From contig NZ_WOWL01000001.1 of assembly GCF_009741265.1 (NCBI RefSeq), positions 2,852,001-2,916,000 of the forward strand: a stretch of DNA of 64,000 bases, given 5' to 3'. Of the stretch, positions 62,432 to 64,000 are shown in pieces (within the stretch, counting starts at the first letter, position 1; every line of letters starts with the position of its first letter). Origin of the DNA: Pseudarthrobacter sp. GA104. GTDB lineage: Bacteria > Actinomycetota > Actinomycetes > Actinomycetales > Micrococcaceae. The notes beneath the pieces were generated by a model. That model was not told where the DNA came from and searched no databases. It saw only the letters and a list, made by a program, of their open reading frames with translations. Made by a program: the position numbers and the translations under genes.

Positions 62432-63199
62432 ATGCGCATACTCGTTGCGAACGTCAACACCACCCAGTCCATGACGGATTCCATTGCGGCCCAGGCCCGC
62501 AGCATCGCGGCACCGGGCACGGAGATCGTTGGCATCACGCCGCGGTTCGGGGCGGACTCCTGCGAAGGCAACTTCGAGAGCTACCTGGCAGCCATCGCTG
62601 TGATGGACGCCGTGACTTCCTACCCGGAACCGTTCGACGCCGTCGTCCAGGCAGGCTACGGCGAGCACGGACGGGAGGGGCTGCAGGAGCTGCTGGACGT
62701 CCCGGTGGTGGACATCACCGAAGCCGCAGCCAGCACGGCGATGTTCCTGGGCCACAAGTACTCCGTGGTCACCACCCTGGACCGTACCGTTCCGCTCATT
62801 GAAGACCGGCTCAAGCTGGCGGGGCTGGATGCCAGGTGCGCCTCGGTGCGGGCCAGCGGCATGGCGGTCCTGGAACTTGAGGAGGAACCGGAACGGGCCG
62901 TGGAAGCCATCATCAGCCAGGCCATGCAGGCCGTCACGCAGGACAAGGCCGAAGTGATTGTCCTCGGCTGCGGCGGCATGGCCGGCCTGGACGAGCAGAT
63001 CCGGCAGCGGGCGGGAGTGCCCGTGGTGGACGGTGTCGCGTCGGCCGTGGCCATCGCTGAATCCCTGGTCCGCATGCGGCTGTCCACTTCCAAGGTGCGG
63101 ACCTACGCTGCGCCCCGGCCCAAGACCGTCATAGGCTGGCCGCTGAACAGCGCGGGAGTCGCGGCACCTCTCGAGGCTGCAGCGTCCACCGACGCGTAG
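62432..63199 (+). CDS. Asp/Glu/hydantoin racemase family protein lacking first Cys (255 aa)
   Basis: N-terminal MRILVANVNTTQSMTDSI is the hydantoin/allantoin racemase start; the C-terminal catalytic loop VIVLGCGGMAGL carries Cys 180. In relatives the first catalytic Cys lies in an ACFxDPG context; here it is AGYGEHG (about 74-80), so that Cys is Gly. A one-Cys mechanism or a different reaction (e.g. isomerase or lyase) is possible. Co-directional with the permease and SDR gene. Confidence 0.82.
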   Translation: MRILVANVNTTQSMTDSIAAQARSIAAPGTEIVGITPRFGADSCEGNFESYLAAIAVMDAVTSYPEPFDAVVQAGYGEHGREGLQELLDVPVVDITEAAASTAMFLGHKYSVVTTLDRTVPLIEDRLKLAGLDARCASVRASGMAVLELEEEPERAVEAIISQAMQAVTQDKAEVIVLGCGGMAGLDEQIRQRAGVPVVDGVASAVAIAESLVRMRLSTSKVRTYAAPRPKTVIGWPLNSAGVAAPLEAAASTDA

Positions 63200-63223
63200 C
63201 GACCGGCAGTACAGGAGAAGACT

Positions 63224-63985
63224 TTGAACCAGTTCCAGCAACCGGGGCGCGTAGCAGTCGTCACCGGAGCGGGTTCCGGAATTGGCCGTGCAGTGGCGCG
63301 CCTTCTCCTGGCCGACGGCTACGCCGTCGCCCTCGCCGGGCGGCGGGAACAACAGCTTGCCGAGACGGCGGACGGCCATCCGAACGCCCTGCCGGTCACC
63401 TGTGACGTCACCCGGCCCCACGACGTCGAGAATCTTTTCGAGGCCACCCGCCAAAAGTGGGGCCGGGTGGACGTTCTGTTCAACAATGCCGGGGTGTTCG
63501 GCCCGGCGGCCAGCGTGGACGAAATCTCGCTGGAGGACTGGAACGCCACCCTGGCAGTGAACCTCACAGGCTCCATGCTGTGCGCCGCAGCCGCTGTGAG
63601 GGCCATGAAGGCGCAGGATCCGCAGGGCGGGCGGATCATCAACAACGGCTCCATCTCCGCGCACTCGCCACGGCCCAAAACGGTAGCCTACGCCGTCACC
63701 AAGCATGCCATGACAGGGTTGACCAAGAGCATCGAGCTGGACGGGCGGGGCTTCGGGATCACGTGCGGGCAGATCGACATCGGCAACACGGCCACGGAGA
63801 TCATGGACACCATCGGCGTGGGTGCCGGGGCGCTCCAGGCTGACGGCAGCCGGCGGGTTGAACCCACCTTCCCCGTGGAGGACGCCGCCCGTGCCGTCCT
63901 GATGATGGCCAACATGCCGCCCACAGCCAATGTGGGGTCCGTGGTGGTCACCGCTGCCGGCATGCCGTTCATCGGCCGCGGCTGA
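63224..63985 (+). CDS. Short-chain dehydrogenase/reductase (253 aa)
   Basis: Classical [22 protein letters not shown] (Rossmann), [37 protein letters not shown] (Ser ... Tyr-x-x-x-Lys), and a normal C-terminus. It uses a TTG start with GGAGA upstream. Third gene of the NCS1/racemase set; probable oxidoreductase step on the same compound, specificity unknown. Confidence 0.88.
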   Translation: MNQFQQPGRVAVVTGAGSGIGRAVARLLLADGYAVALAGRREQQLAETADGHPNALPVTCDVTRPHDVENLFEATRQKWGRVDVLFNNAGVFGPAASVDEISLEDWNATLAVNLTGSMLCAAAAVRAMKAQDPQGGRIINNGSISAHSPRPKTVAYAVTKHAMTGLTKSIELDGRGFGITCGQIDIGNTATEIMDTIGVGAGALQADGSRRVEPTFPVEDAARAVLMMANMPPTANVGSVVVTAAGMPFIGRG

Positions 63986-64000
63986 GCCCGGCTACAGCGG

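Overview
The window is high-GC, densely coded DNA with almost no mobile-element signal. The gene content and family resemblances (many GAF-ANTAR regulators, DesA3-type desaturase with its own reductase, homodimeric AceE, DUF2630, DUF202 pair, Amt) point to an actinobacterium, most likely an Arthrobacter/Pseudarthrobacter-type member of the Micrococcaceae. This is an inference from protein character; no rRNA, tRNA, CRISPR array, integrase or transposase was seen. Layout, left part (1-36.9 kb): a block of four GAF-ANTAR RNA-binding sensor proteins interleaved with two paralogous small proteins (0.5-4.4 kb), then stress, envelope and housekeeping genes: S51-like peptidase, ArsR/SRPBCC pair, bifunctional penicillin-binding protein divergent from a PadR regulator with a GFGP-repeat N-terminus, ammonium transporter with GlnR-like boxes, nitrilase-family amidohydrolase, two DUF202 membrane proteins, flavin monooxygenase, reductase/desaturase pair, alpha/beta hydrolase, a fifth GAF-ANTAR protein, adenylate kinase, an epimerase with a single-base frameshift, a secreted subtilase that seems to use an ATT start, AlkD-like protein, PAP2 phosphatase, a MerR/Hsp20/J-domain heat-shock locus, beta-glucosidase, App1-type phosphatase, DUF72, GH15, DUF1508-HAD, zinc alcohol dehydrogenase and a serine-hydrolase-like lipoprotein that has lost its catalytic motifs. 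Right part (36.9-57.8 kb): a large purine/ureide catabolic region. Guanine deaminase, 8-oxoguanine deaminase and a xanthine dehydrogenase (FAD subunit plus a fused FeS/molybdenum subunit, with XdhC and a MocA-like cofactor enzyme) converge on urate; uricase consumes it; two NCS2 permeases import purines; ureidoglycine aminohydrolase acts late in the ureide branch; malate synthase and malic enzyme then take glyoxylate to malate and pyruvate, with an uncharacterised CitE/HpcH-like protein (DUF6986 type) lodged between them. An IclR regulator lies in the middle and several palindromes sit in front of the pathway genes. 5-hydroxyisourate hydrolase, OHCU decarboxylase, allantoinase, allantoate hydrolase and a ureidoglycolate enzyme are not in the window. 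Last part (57.8-64 kb): aceE (pyruvate dehydrogenase E1) and, divergent from it, an NCS1 permease, an Asp/Glu/hydantoin-racemase-family protein lacking the first catalytic cysteine, and an SDR oxidoreductase, probably an uptake-and-conversion operon for a cyclic ureide or related compound. The best candidates for something undescribed are the ANTAR/small-protein array, the CitE-like protein in the ureide-to-malate operon, and the structured leader in front of uricase.
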